Source of the DNA: a virus
Reading direction: 5' to 3' (one strand)
IMG/VR virus record: IMGVR_UViG_3300025853_000094
Location: 1 to 58,923 of that record
Length of the DNA stretch: 58,923 bases
Below the pieces are notes generated by a model, which ran no database searches, was not told the DNA's origin, and worked only from the letters and a program-made list of their open reading frames with translations. The stretch's first letter is position 1. Each line of letters opens with the position of its first letter. Positions 1 through 8,430 of the stretch are shown piece by piece. The position numbers were made by a program, and so were the translations under genes.

Positions 1-526
1 GAGAAAGACCCTTAATTCCATCAGGGTCTTTCTCTCTAAATATAATCTTTCTGTCAGTGTATTTTCGTATCTCCTTGGTAATGTCTTCCTTTACAGTATC
101 TAATTTTATATCATGATATAGTGCAGCTATTGGTCCCGGCAAAACAACAAGAACTTTACCCCCTCGTTTAAAAGATATAGGTTCAAACCCAATTAGTCGT
201 AATCGGTCATCAGATGGGTAGTGTGTCATTTGCGTGTGTTGTAGACCGTTTTTTACTAAACGAAGCCACTTCTTTCTTCCCGCTTCAAGCTTCTGGGCTG
301 GACCCACAACATTACCTATGTAACCACTATCTGTAGAATAAAAGTCTCTACTGCACCGAATACATTCATCCATTATTGGCTTGAGAATAGGTGAAGCCCC
401 GAATACAAATAATGGCTCATTGCTATTTTTTACATCAGATAGCGGAAAATCCTCTTCTGCTATTATGCTCTGATTTAGAACCTCTGCATAGTATTTGGTG
501 TTTCTAGTATAACCTAATATGATCAT
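1..526 (-). CDS. Partial paralogue of the neighbouring GT-B-like protein (3' end outside window)
   Basis: An open frame runs from an ATG at 526 to the left edge, about 175 residues, with no stop, so the C-terminus is missing. It is clearly similar to the next gene (523-1326) over its whole visible length: both begin MI-LG, share an FGA-P segment about residue 40-50, a K-K-W-RLV block, SDDRLR, FKRG-K-LV-LPG, and EIRKYTDR. It is therefore a tandem duplicate. By extension from its partner it may be a polysaccharide or glycosyl-transfer protein acting on host or virion surface glycans; this is inference. The start overlaps the stop of the upstream gene by four bases, so translation is probably coupled. 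Confidence 0.7.
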   Translation of the reverse strand, partial: MIILGYTRNTKYYAEVLNQSIIAEEDFPLSDVKNSNEPLFVFGASPILKPIMDECIRCSRDFYSTDSGYIGNVVGPAQKLEAGRKKWLRLVKNGLQHTQMTHYPSDDRLRLIGFEPISFKRGGKVLVVLPGPIAALYHDIKLDTVKEDITKEIRKYTDRKIIFREKDPDGIKGLS

Positions 527-1326
527 GCAAGATTTCTGATTTGGGCATAAAGTTCGTCAATTGATATACAGACTTTACTTATACCTCTCAACCAGTCTCG
601 CATCAAATCTTCCTTCGGCATCTTGACATTTTCAATATCAGAAATTGTAGACGAACAAACAGGAGAAGCAACGCAAGAACGCAAAGTGATTGTTGGAATA
701 CCACAAAGTATTGATTCAAGAGCTGCCACGCTTCCCCAACTGACAGTGCAATGTATATCGCCTACCTCTAGTCTTTTCCAAAATTGATTCTTAATGAATC
801 GCTCTCTTGCTCCTTTTGTGGGAAATCCTCGAAACTCAATTTCCCGATCTGTATATTTCCGTATCTCCTGAGTTATCTCTTCTGAGAGCACATTGATATC
901 AATATTGTGATAGGTGCAAGCGACATGACCCGGTAGAGCAACAAGTATCTTATCGCCCCTTTTGAATTTAACTGGAGAAACACCTAGATTTCTAAGACGG
1001 TCATCACTGTTGTATCGTATGAATTCGCAATGTTGAATGTCATTGGGAACAAGGCGAAACCACTTCTTGTATTTTGCATAACCAGATGTTTGAAATGGTG
1101 CATTGACATTGCCGAGATATGCTGAGTCTAATGTGTAGAACGGTCTTCCGACTCTCCAGCACTCTTTGATTACTTCCATTTTTTGAGGGCAAGCACCAAA
1201 CATCACGATAGGATCATTTGATTCATGCACACGTTCTGGTGGGAAGTCATCCTGTTTCGTTAAAGGATGACTCAGATGAGTGGCAATCTTGTGTATCCGA
1301 GAACCTTTGTTGCCAAGTAATATCAT
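523..1326 (-). CDS. Putative GT-B-like glycosyltransferase / capsule-biosynthesis-like protein
   Basis: 267 residues. I chose the ATG at 1326 because it overlaps the preceding stop by four bases and aligns with the start of its paralogue; a longer reading would need a TTG codon at 1362. The C-terminal part contains a GSVAALESILCGIPTITL segment (about residues 205-222), which resembles the donor-binding region of GT-B glycosyltransferases and capsule synthesis proteins, where a glycine-rich turn is followed by ESI--G-P. The role is probably glycan transfer, but the substrate is unknown. It is one of two adjacent paralogues and lies in a tight operon with two GT-A-like proteins. Family assignment is tentative. 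Confidence 0.55.
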   Translation of the reverse strand: MILLGNKGSRIHKIATHLSHPLTKQDDFPPERVHESNDPIVMFGACPQKMEVIKECWRVGRPFYTLDSAYLGNVNAPFQTSGYAKYKKWFRLVPNDIQHCEFIRYNSDDRLRNLGVSPVKFKRGDKILVALPGHVACTYHNIDINVLSEEITQEIRKYTDREIEFRGFPTKGARERFIKNQFWKRLEVGDIHCTVSWGSVAALESILCGIPTITLRSCVASPVCSSTISDIENVKMPKEDLMRDWLRGISKVCISIDELYAQIRNLA

Positions 1327-2318
1327 AGATAATTCTTCACTCCCTCTTTTATGTAGTCCCAATATGTCCCATTATTAACTTCATCAACAGTGAAGTGTGT
1401 CTTTCTATACTTTTTGAGAAGACCATCAATATCTTTACCACCTTGTAATTTATATCTAGATGTGACTTTGTGTGGTGCAAAATTGTAAGCAAATGCTGCT
1501 TTGTGACTTATAACAGTGGAGCAACCAGAAATCATACATTCGCATGATGCGGAAGATGTGTTAAATATATGAATAGAATGTCTGTCTAGGGTATCAAGGT
1601 AACTGTATCTCCTTTTATCAGGAACTATGATTTTTACTTCAGGAAAAGTGTTGAGGATGCGCTCATAATACATTACATCGTTTTGAAATTCAAAATGCTT
1701 TAGCTTTACACTACCTCGCCGAGCAGTATTATCACGAACATTACCGGGGTGAACTCTAATTTCAATGTTGGTAGTCTGGAATCTCTTTTTTAAACTCTTT
1801 ACAAGATTGTATGCCCATTGAAATTGATAGACTCCACATCTCCCATATCCAGATAGTCTATTCAAGCATATAATGTATTTGGACTTTTTTATTGTAGGAG
1901 GTGGTGTTGCTGTTATGTGTTTGAAGGAATCCTTTCTGAGATCATCAGGAATCTGTTCAAGAAAATACTCAGCCTCATGGTCATAGACTGACCTAAAAGG
2001 AAAGCGCATTATGAGTTCATTATTAAACCCCTTCAATACATCATTTTCAAAGAAAAAGATATTCTTATTGCTTTCTTCATATATGTTTTTACGTGCTTGC
2101 ATATATGGCAAAAGCGATATTTCACTCTGGTGTATATCTGCAAACGAAAACATTAATCCAAAATCGGATGAGGGGTAATAGTGCGGCTGATTTATCTCTA
2201 TGACCTTTACCCCATGACGTTTTACGCCATTAATAAATGAGTTTATGCCGAGTTTCTTATTGGCAGAGCCTCTTAGCATTTTATCTGAAATGCTTCTGTT
2301 ATATAGAGCCAGTTTCAC
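1323..2318 (-). CDS. Putative polysaccharide-biosynthesis / glycosyltransferase-like protein
   Basis: 331 residues, starting at a GTG (2318) whose last bases overlap the upstream stop (GTGA junction). No certain family. Features that suggest a GT-B-like fold are a mid-protein IRVHPGN motif (about residues 190) and a C-terminal HIFNTSSASCECMISGCSTVIS-type segment, of which the part SCECMISGCSTVIS resembles the ALE---G-P donor-site helix of its neighbours. It may act in the same glycan pathway as the genes on both sides. It is not an obvious duplicate of the two genes to its left. Substrate and direction of transfer cannot be read from the sequence. Confidence 0.45.
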   Translation of the reverse strand: MKLALYNRSISDKMLRGSANKKLGINSFINGVKRHGVKVIEINQPHYYPSSDFGLMFSFADIHQSEISLLPYMQARKNIYEESNKNIFFFENDVLKGFNNELIMRFPFRSVYDHEAEYFLEQIPDDLRKDSFKHITATPPPTIKKSKYIICLNRLSGYGRCGVYQFQWAYNLVKSLKKRFQTTNIEIRVHPGNVRDNTARRGSVKLKHFEFQNDVMYYERILNTFPEVKIIVPDKRRYSYLDTLDRHSIHIFNTSSASCECMISGCSTVISHKAAFAYNFAPHKVTSRYKLQGGKDIDGLLKKYRKTHFTVDEVNNGTYWDYIKEGVKNYL

Positions 2319-2980
2319 TCAGGCAACATCTCCTTATAGTATTCATACCACTCTTCTGAGTAGTCAGTATCGCGAAACTCCTTAAACCAAGGTCCACCCT
2401 CAGTGTAGTGGATGTTATGAACATCAGATTTGGTTTCATACTCACCAGCAAGCCAGTTCCATTCCAGAGGAATATCCCCAATTAGTTTCTCTGATTCCAA
2501 CCATTTGAATTGATGAAGCTGAAGACCGGAAGCCATGTTCACATACTCAGGAGTCAGATTAAAACACTTCTCGCAGTTCATGAGCATGAAGGATGACCAG
2601 TTCTTCTTCTCATACTTGGTCTGAATCTGTCCAAGAAACTTCTTCTCTGACTTGGGAGTATAATCATGCTTACAGACTTGAATTGCATACTTGTCATCAC
2701 GCAAGTCCCAGAGTTTTGAAATGTCTGAAACCGTGAGCATATCGCAATCCATAAACAGTGCCCACCCCTTGTAGTTCATCAGGTGGGGGATCATGAATCG
2801 ACTGAACGAAAACTCAGTAGATGAGAGTGCATTGCGCTCCCGTGTGAAGATGCCAGAAAGGTTGTTCAGTGCAATGGGAGTTATCGCAAGAGGCTTGGTG
2901 CTGTTCTTAATCAGACTCCATGAAAGAGTGTTGTAAGCCGCACGTTCCTTGCTATCAAATCCAATGAATATGTTGATCAT
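2315..2980 (-). CDS. GT-A-fold glycosyltransferase (GT8-like)
   Basis: 221 residues. The start MINIFIGFDSKE is typical of phage and bacterial GT-A proteins, and a metal-binding DxD appears as ALFMDCDML at about residues 93-101. A C-terminal GGPWF motif about residue 195 is also usual in this group, where a histidine (here HYTEGGPWF) helps bind the manganese ion. The predicted reaction is transfer of a sugar from a nucleotide sugar to an acceptor, perhaps a virion or host surface glycan. The length fits small phage GT-A enzymes. ATGA overlap with the upstream gene and GTGA overlap with the downstream one indicate coupled translation. Confidence 0.75.
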   Translation of the reverse strand: MINIFIGFDSKERAAYNTLSWSLIKNSTKPLAITPIALNNLSGIFTRERNALSSTEFSFSRFMIPHLMNYKGWALFMDCDMLTVSDISKLWDLRDDKYAIQVCKHDYTPKSEKKFLGQIQTKYEKKNWSSFMLMNCEKCFNLTPEYVNMASGLQLHQFKWLESEKLIGDIPLEWNWLAGEYETKSDVHNIHYTEGGPWFKEFRDTDYSEEWYEYYKEMLPE

Positions 2981-3753
2981 ATCTTTTTATTTTCTGGGCT
3001 TTTTAGAGCATCTTTCCTCGCACCTTTACAGTGGTCATAGACATCTCCAAGTATACTCCATGCTTGAACGTGCCCTTTCATTTTTCTCTGTTCTCTAAAC
3101 TGAGACTTATCTCTAAATCCAATATTGTAATTTTTTACTCCGTGCTTTTTTTCAAATTCAATTCTCACATGGTCAACGACAAAGCTATCATGCCATTCAT
3201 CAATTGTATATATCTCATCTGTTGAGTAGACATCATAAAGCCTTTTTGACCACTCCTTGGTTTTGGGGTGGTTCAGATTGAAATATAGAAAACCACATTC
3301 AGAGTATGCTCCAATTCTACCAAGATATGTCATCATGCAATCCTTACGGTGTAAATGCCGGTTAACCCAAGATGAATCTATGGATTTATGAAACACACTA
3401 TCGGCATCTACAAAGATTACACCGTCATACCCACCCCCTCGGTTCATTACCAAATCAGTATGGGCATAGACCTTGTAACAGAATCTAACAGCATCAAATT
3501 TGAATGGCTTCATCCTACGTCCTTTGCGGTCAAACCTAACAACACTGGACGGGTCTTTACTACCATTCCTCTCGACAAATTTTTTGCATTCAGGAACATC
3601 AGATAGAAGATTTATAGTCGTGCCTCTAGGTGCAACCCAATCGTCTTCTGTGTATGTGAACAGATCAAAATCCCAATTGTATGTCTCATAGAACTTATGA
3701 CCATAGTAGTCATAGAGTTTTTTATTCAGTGATGTTACAACTGCAATTTTCAT
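2977..3753 (-). CDS. GT-A-like glycosyltransferase
   Basis: 258 residues. It starts MKIAVVTSLN and carries a DxD motif in VIFVDADSVF (about residues 109-118), as expected for a metal-dependent GT-A transferase. A later stretch, CGFLYFNLNHP, matches the place where such enzymes report an acceptor-site loop. It is different in sequence from the GT8-like gene that follows it, so the operon encodes at least two separate GT-A enzymes. The start overlaps the stop of the upstream gene by four bases. The substrate is unknown. Confidence 0.65.
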   Translation of the reverse strand: MKIAVVTSLNKKLYDYYGHKFYETYNWDFDLFTYTEDDWVAPRGTTINLLSDVPECKKFVERNGSKDPSSVVRFDRKGRRMKPFKFDAVRFCYKVYAHTDLVMNRGGGYDGVIFVDADSVFHKSIDSSWVNRHLHRKDCMMTYLGRIGAYSECGFLYFNLNHPKTKEWSKRLYDVYSTDEIYTIDEWHDSFVVDHVRIEFEKKHGVKNYNIGFRDKSQFREQRKMKGHVQAWSILGDVYDHCKGARKDALKSPENKKI

Positions 3754-4175
3754 CTTCGCTTTGGTATCTTGTCGTGTGGTATGTGAGTGTATCTCTTAAT
3801 CATCTGACGTTCTGCCGTTGAGGTTATCATGTATCCCTCAATTGCTTCGTAGCCGTTCTCCAATGCCCACTTGACTCTTTTGTGACCAACATGAACATAT
3901 AGACCGGGAATAATCTTACCATCCTTATCTACGTTGGTTCTCTCTGGGTTATTTGGTTCTATTTCAATTCTTCTTTTAACCCACTTATGATCGTGTGTAG
4001 ATACCGCAATTGGATACATCATACCTGCCTTCTGAAAGCTTTCATTGTATCCAAATTTCTCCATACGAGCATTGAGCCAAGCATCAGAGGGGAGAAAGCG
4101 AATGTCCTTTACATCAAACAGTCGAACGCAAAGTTTGATTTCTTTTGGATGGAAGTTTGCCTGTAGTATTCTCAC
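3750..4175 (-). CDS. ParB/sulfiredoxin-like small protein
   Basis: 141 residues, GTG start at 4175 with a GTGA overlap to the cupin gene stop. The segment GLYVHVGHKRVKWALENGY (about residues 92-110) resembles the G-HR---A---G signature of ParB/Srx-type nuclease domains, with a P-I-V-type strand (MMYPIAVSTHDH) before it. Such domains in phages are found in DNA-binding or nucleotide-hydrolysing proteins, but here they occur in a glycosyltransferase operon and the activity is unknown. It could equally be a small regulator of the glycan cluster. The family call is tentative. Confidence 0.4.
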   Translation of the reverse strand: MRILQANFHPKEIKLCVRLFDVKDIRFLPSDAWLNARMEKFGYNESFQKAGMMYPIAVSTHDHKWVKRRIEIEPNNPERTNVDKDGKIIPGLYVHVGHKRVKWALENGYEAIEGYMITSTAERQMIKRYTHIPHDKIPKRR

Positions 4176-4513
4176 TTAGTCGCACCACCACTATTGAGTC
4201 TCTCAATGTCATCATGAGAAAACTCTGCCCAATACAACTCAAAAGCAATACCATCTTCAAGCCCAATGAATTGATGAAAGACTCCCGGCTTCACCTTTGT
4301 GAAATCACCGGCACCAAGAATTGTTTCATCAATAAGGTCACCGTTCCAGCAACGGACCATCATCTTACCAGACTCAACAAAGAAACCATTGCTCTTTGTC
4401 TGATGTCGATGTTCGCTACATTGATATCCTGCCTTGAATTCAATTCTATGAAATTCAAGACAATGATTCTTGAAGACTTCTTCTGTCTTACCCCATACCT
4501 TTCCAGCAATCAT
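4172..4513 (-). CDS. Small single-domain cupin
   Basis: 113 residues. Cupin motif 1 is visible at about residues 29-50 as G-x5-H-x-H-x3-(S/N)-x-F-F-V-x-S-G, with the two metal-binding histidines in EHRHQTK. Motif 2 follows as GDFTKVKPGVFHQFIG, with the P-G--H core. Single-domain cupins of this size include sugar-phosphate isomerase and epimerase relatives, so a role in nucleotide-sugar or glycan metabolism would suit the neighbouring glycosyltransferases. This is inference from context. ATG at 4513 overlaps the stop of the upstream zinc-ribbon gene by four bases. Confidence 0.65.
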   Translation of the reverse strand: MIAGKVWGKTEEVFKNHCLEFHRIEFKAGYQCSEHRHQTKSNGFFVESGKMMVRCWNGDLIDETILGAGDFTKVKPGVFHQFIGLEDGIAFELYWAEFSHDDIERLNSGGATK

Positions 4514-4701
4514 AGTTCGTAATCTTCATCTTCGTCATGCCCATCTATTCTTTCCATACAAAATGGACATATTGTAGGTTCATTTTCTTCGTATTCGTCA
4601 TCCTCTAAATCATTCTCTACATCATAGGTCGAGTGGTTGAAATCGTGCCACTCAATAGAATATGTAGTCCGGCAGGACGGGCATGTAGTTTGAAAAAACA
4701 T
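4510..4701 (-). CDS. Small zinc-ribbon protein
   Basis: 63 residues from the ATG at 4701, which overlaps the nrdJ stop by one base (TAATG). An upstream TTG (4716) is possible but less likely. Two CxxC pairs, CPSC near residue 8 and CPFC near residue 48, form a zinc ribbon separated by a very acidic segment (ENDLEDDEYEEN), and the tail is acidic too. Such small ribbons are common in phages and often bind nucleic acid or partner proteins. The function is unknown. Its coupling to nrdJ suggests co-expression only. Confidence 0.55.
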   Translation of the reverse strand: MFFQTTCPSCRTTYSIEWHDFNHSTYDVENDLEDDEYEENEPTICPFCMERIDGHDEDEDYEL

Positions 4702-6662
4702 TATCTTATGGGGCAAACCCCGCCCTCACATTCAATACCCTCAATCATTTCATTTGAGGTCTGAATCGGCGATATGGGTTTAACTTTCTTTACCATCTTC
4801 TCATATTGATCTGCATCAATTTCTTCGTATGGTGCTTGGGTGAATCCATGATCAGAGTGAAGAAGGAACGAGACACTCTTGATATGATTTTTGAAATTCT
4901 TTGCCAACCAATCTTGAATCTCTGGAAGCTCTTCCTTGCGATAGTAGACAGTGCAGGATACCGCATTATCTGCCCACTGAGATTGAAGAGTCTTGATGAG
5001 TTCAAGTTGGTCAATGGCACTCATGTCCTTGGCGACAGTTGCATTCTCATCGAACTGACAGGGAAACTCAACAACCACGGTATCGTGATTCTCTGTTCCA
5101 TCGAAGTTCTTGGCAAACTCGGTATGATAACCAAGGTCACGACAAACATCGATAAGTGAATCGGTTGCTGCCATGCGAATACGACGAATGAAGTAATGAG
5201 AGAATGCCGGATGGACACCGGGAGTAGAACCAGCAAGGATGCTTAATGTGCCACTAGGTTTAACGGTAGTCAACTTAATGGAGGGATTATGACCATTCTT
5301 CTCGGAGTATTTCTGGTCAAACTCACGAAGTTTCTGATAGGTATAATCCAACCAATCCATCTTATGTTGACTCTGACAGATACCAGTCACACCAAGACCA
5401 ATACGCATGTTCTTGTGAACGATCTTATTGGTATCTTCATGGATGAATGGTAGCGCACATATTGCCTTCTGAGTCTTATACAGAAGCTTCGCACATTCAT
5501 ACATCTCTTCCTTGGATTCGATATTGTTGAGATACAGTTCACTTAGGTTACAACACTCATAGTTGCCCAGAGAGATTTCACCGCATGGATTGGTCCCCAC
5601 GACGTTATCCTTATTGGTGGGATACAGTTCAGAACTGCGAAGGTTTCCGTCAGAAATACGACCATACTTTTCTGACAAGGGAAGGTTGAAAAGACCGTAA
5701 GGTTCACCATTGCCAGCATAACCTTCCCAGAGAGCATCAGATGTATGGTCATAAGAGTCACAGTAAATCGTGTTATTGGACATGGCACGGTAGTTTGGAA
5801 TACCGCCCAAGTCCCAACGCTTTGCCCGAAGAAAGAGAAAGTCATCAGGATCACCAATTGCAATCTCTGCACTTCTACGAACATTACCAGCAACAACAAT
5901 GGAACCAATGATGTTATTGATATCCAGAACATCCAGTGAGCGAAGTTTCTTACCCTCTCGACTCTTGAATACCTCACAGATTTTTGTGATACCATCAATC
6001 AGAATAGAGGGACCAGAGGCAGTGCCACCGAAACCACGAATCTTTTCACCAGCACCACGAATCAGAATGGTTGAATAGGTAAATCCTTTACCAGTCTCAA
6101 AGAATGAATCCAAGACCTTGCGAAGAAGATATACCCAACCCTCACGGGAATCAGGAACAATGAAGTCGGCATCATTGGTTGCCTTTCCATCAAGTTCATC
6201 ATGAGTAATCTCAACATCAGGTTTGATTCGAGGGAGTTCATGGACATCCTCACGGCGAACAGAAAACCCAACACCACCACCAAGCATGAGGTTCTCGAAA
6301 AGGAATGTGAATGCCTTTGGTTCATTCATCTGAGTGAACCAGCAGTTCAGGAGAGAGTTGGCACCAAACCGTTCGACGGTAGGGGTGCCAAGTTGCCAGA
6401 GCATACGTCCAGCGAAGTTACATTTCAGATTGAAGACATGATCAAAGAGCTTCTCTGCTTCCTTTTGTGCGTAATTGGCACCAAGGCTTTGCGCTCCATT
6501 GATGCATCTCTGAACGGTCTCATGCCATTCTTCTGTTGTGCCATCGTCCTTTAAGCGAGCATAGGTGCGCTTGTAAACGATGTAACCAAGACCATTGAAT
6601 CCCCATTTCGGGGTTTTGTTTGCGTATGTTGATGCGAATTCGTCAGAGATGATATTTTCCAT
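4701..6662 (-). CDS. nrdJ: Adenosylcobalamin-dependent (class II) ribonucleoside-triphosphate reductase
   Basis: 653 residues. It reduces ribonucleotides to deoxyribonucleotides using a cobalamin-generated thiyl radical, supplying dNTPs for phage replication. The catalytic landmarks match the Lactobacillus leichmannii monomeric enzyme: a redox cysteine in SLLNCWF (C107), the radical cysteine in TNPCGEISL (C360), its partner eleven residues later in ECCNLSEL (C371), and a C-terminal CEGGVC pair near residues 645-650 for re-reduction. The NPCGE spacing to C371 equals that of the reference enzyme. It is shorter than the 739-residue reference, so some peripheral segments are absent. It needs B12, which links it to the CobS/CobT-like genes at 35-39 kb only by inference. 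Starts with ATG at 6662. Confidence 0.93.
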   Translation of the reverse strand: MENIISDEFASTYANKTPKWGFNGLGYIVYKRTYARLKDDGTTEEWHETVQRCINGAQSLGANYAQKEAEKLFDHVFNLKCNFAGRMLWQLGTPTVERFGANSLLNCWFTQMNEPKAFTFLFENLMLGGGVGFSVRREDVHELPRIKPDVEITHDELDGKATNDADFIVPDSREGWVYLLRKVLDSFFETGKGFTYSTILIRGAGEKIRGFGGTASGPSILIDGITKICEVFKSREGKKLRSLDVLDINNIIGSIVVAGNVRRSAEIAIGDPDDFLFLRAKRWDLGGIPNYRAMSNNTIYCDSYDHTSDALWEGYAGNGEPYGLFNLPLSEKYGRISDGNLRSSELYPTNKDNVVGTNPCGEISLGNYECCNLSELYLNNIESKEEMYECAKLLYKTQKAICALPFIHEDTNKIVHKNMRIGLGVTGICQSQHKMDWLDYTYQKLREFDQKYSEKNGHNPSIKLTTVKPSGTLSILAGSTPGVHPAFSHYFIRRIRMAATDSLIDVCRDLGYHTEFAKNFDGTENHDTVVVEFPCQFDENATVAKDMSAIDQLELIKTLQSQWADNAVSCTVYYRKEELPEIQDWLAKNFKNHIKSVSFLLHSDHGFTQAPYEEIDADQYEKMVKKVKPISPIQTSNEMIEGIECEGGVCPIR

Positions 6663-6671
6663 AATTGTTCT

Positions 6672-6692
6672 ATTTCACGTTCACTGTGAAAT
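6672..6692 (-). promoter_or_regulatory. nrdJ leader hairpin next to a TATAAT box
   Basis: A 7-bp perfect inverted repeat (ATTTCAC / GTGAAAT, arms 6672-6678 and 6686-6692) sits in the nrdJ leader, about 10 nt before the ATG. A TATAAT -10 box (6691-6696) overlaps its upstream arm, so the repeat lies at or around +1. No good -35 box was found. It could be an operator or an mRNA hairpin. It is far too short to be a cobalamin riboswitch. Confidence 0.4.
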
Positions 6693-6720
6693 TATATAGT
6701 ATCACAAAACTCAGTTGAAA

Positions 6721-7104
6721 TCAATCAAGTTCTTGGCTATCACTTAATTTCATTTTCCAATTTGATATTTCAAGTTTTCCTAGTGGCTTTTCGATGTCCA
6801 TGTCGGCAAGTCTTTCATTCTGGATAACCAATTTTGTGCCGCCGTATATAACGCCATCTCTTATCTCATACAGAAAGAAAGTGCTCTTTGTGATACCAAC
6901 ACGGACAAGCCTTCCGGGTCTTCCATTGACGATCACAATGTCGTCTTCGTTGTAATCGTTTCCCAGAAAGACGAATATCCCAGCAACAAGTTTCTCAAGA
7001 GTTGACTTGAAAATAAGTGTTAATAGACCAGCAAAAAGTAACCAAGAATTATCCTTTATGAAATGCTCAACCGCGTTCTTCAGAACCGTTGTTTCGTTTT
7101 CCAT
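6721..7104 (-). CDS. Membrane-anchored protein with MscS-like beta domain
   Basis: 127 residues. One hydrophobic segment at about residues 18-48 (WLLFAGLLTLIF and following) is followed by NDYNEDDIVIVNGRPGRLVRVG, which resembles the small beta domain of MscS-type mechanosensitive channels (E-F--GD-V-V-G--G-V--I). Only a fragment of a channel is present, with a single predicted membrane span rather than three, so it may be a membrane-linked accessory rather than a working channel. It overlaps the upstream gene's 3' end by 38 bases and lies just upstream of the nrdJ promoter region. Confidence 0.45.
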   Translation of the reverse strand: MENETTVLKNAVEHFIKDNSWLLFAGLLTLIFKSTLEKLVAGIFVFLGNDYNEDDIVIVNGRPGRLVRVGITKSTFFLYEIRDGVIYGGTKLVIQNERLADMDIEKPLGKLEISNWKMKLSDSQELD

Positions 7105-7783
7105 TTGTTTCCTTTTGGATCATAGTTGACTCTTCATCACTATCCATATCCAATTCAGAACGGAATGGCATTGGCTTGGTTGCAATGGAACCCGCCACAG
7201 TAGTTTCCTCCACATCACTTTCAGTCACGTAGATTTTTTGTAAAGTGTTACGATGCTCGACTTCAAAAACCGAGACATCAAAAATGGTCCCCACGGGTTG
7301 TGGTCTGTGAACCTCAACAAGTGTTCCCTTGAAGGCAAGCAACTCACCAGTCATTGGCAGTGCAATATCATGCTTCAATTGATACATACCTTCGGGGAGG
7401 TAACCACCATCATCGACCAAGAGCCAACTCTCGCTCAGGTCCAGTTTCGTGGGGTCGATACCATAGGCTTCTTGTAGAATTCCCTTGATATCATCGTCCT
7501 CCAAATCTGTATTTTCCTTGATCAACCAGAAGGCAGCAAGGTAACGGGCAATGGTCGATTTGCCCAATGGGATTTTTGCAAGCAGACGACGAATATTGAA
7601 TACCAGACGATGAAAGATTGTGTATGCTTCCTTCTCTTCCTTTGTCTCTGGTTTCTTGAGACGTTCTCCGTTCATGTCCACAACACCAGCCTTGTATGCT
7701 GCTGTCTTTTCCCAAGGCATTGTCAGGAGTCGAAGAAACCTCAATGCATAAACCGTATCTGCGCCTCTAAGTAGTAGTCCCAT
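7067..7783 (-). CDS. Conserved T4-like phage protein of unknown function
   Basis: 238 residues. The N-terminal part (about 1-110), beginning MGLLLRGADTVYALRFLRLL, resembles proteins I recall as conserved hypothetical proteins of marine T4-like phages. It is rich in leucine and arginine helices and contains KKPETKEEKEAYTIFHRLVFN. The C-terminal half carries a beta-rich PMTGELLAFKGTLVEVHRP segment and a charged tail. No catalytic motif was recognised. It is followed two bases later in the map by the DUF7207-like gene and its 3' end overlaps the MscS-like gene, consistent with one operon. Confidence 0.6.
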   Translation of the reverse strand: MGLLLRGADTVYALRFLRLLTMPWEKTAAYKAGVVDMNGERLKKPETKEEKEAYTIFHRLVFNIRRLLAKIPLGKSTIARYLAAFWLIKENTDLEDDDIKGILQEAYGIDPTKLDLSESWLLVDDGGYLPEGMYQLKHDIALPMTGELLAFKGTLVEVHRPQPVGTIFDVSVFEVEHRNTLQKIYVTESDVEETTVAGSIATKPMPFRSELDMDSDEESTMIQKETNGKRNNGSEERG

Positions 7784-7784
7784 T

Positions 7785-8153
7785 TTAAATTTCCTGTAGT
7801 TCTTTTGCGATTTGTAAATCGACCTTTGTGTTTCCCTGTTGGCTCTCTGGCAGATAGTTCAGGAAGATTAAGAATGTCTTGAGCACTGAGTGCAAGTCAT
7901 CATCAATCTTAAAGAACATCATTTTGTTTGCAGCAGAGATGTCATACACATTGTAGATGGTGATGATATGATTCAGCACCAGCCTTGTATTTATCTCATT
8001 CGTATCTTTGTATTTTCTTAGCAATCGAAGGACATAACTAAACCGACTCATGTCCTCATAAAAGTCTTTTATGTCTAGACACTGATTATTTCGATAGTGC
8101 CTTGCAGCATATAGTTCAAAGTTTTTAGATGTAAGCTCATCAAATAATCTCAC
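7785..8153 (-). CDS. Conserved phage hypothetical (DUF7207-like)
   Basis: 122 residues, GTG start at 8153. The sequence MRLFDELTSKNFELYAARHY and the C-terminal LKTFLIFLNYLPE are typical of a small helical family found across T4-like marine phages and annotated as unknown. It is predicted all alpha-helical, with no signal peptide or cysteine motif. It lies in a run of short conserved genes between the internal head protein operon and nrdJ. Function unknown. Confidence 0.6.
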   Translation of the reverse strand: MRLFDELTSKNFELYAARHYRNNQCLDIKDFYEDMSRFSYVLRLLRKYKDTNEINTRLVLNHIITIYNVYDISAANKMMFFKIDDDLHSVLKTFLIFLNYLPESQQGNTKVDLQIAKELQEI

Positions 8154-8157
8154 GAAT

Positions 8158-8430
8158 CTATTTATGAAACAAATTAAACCATGCAGTCACAAATGCCCCG
8201 GCAATCGCGACAAAGAAAGCAACCACGGTATTAAAGAATCCCTTTTGAAACCTGAGATTCTCTTTCTGCTCAACCTCAAGTTTATTGATTCGATACTCAT
8301 TGGTCTGGTTCTTCTCGATCATTCTTCTGGTATGTTTCTCAAGGTTGCTGACCTTCTCTTCGGTCCTCACACTTGTAACCAGTAACGATTCAATCTTCTC
8401 TTCCAGTTTGTTAAAACGATCTTCAGTCAT
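8158..8430 (-). CDS. Small coiled-coil protein with C-terminal membrane helix
   Basis: 90 residues. Residues about 1-65 form a charged heptad-like coiled coil (RFNKLEEKIESLL, NEYRINKLEVEQ), and residues about 66-86 form one membrane helix (NTVVAFFVAIAGAFVTAWF). This layout resembles XhlA-type haemolysin/holin-associated proteins, so a role in membrane or lysis functions is possible, but no lysis neighbour was seen. Ends with FHK at a TAG that also creates a CATAAATA string, which I rejected as a promoter. Confidence 0.5.
   Translation of the reverse strand: MTEDRFNKLEEKIESLLVTSVRTEEKVSNLEKHTRRMIEKNQTNEYRINKLEVEQKENLRFQKGFFNTVVAFFVAIAGAFVTAWFNLFHK

Noticed and set aside
8159-8166. CATAAATA on the minus strand before the 122-residue gene
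   Set aside because: Created by the last codons of the coiled-coil gene and only a partial late-promoter match; no support for a transcript.
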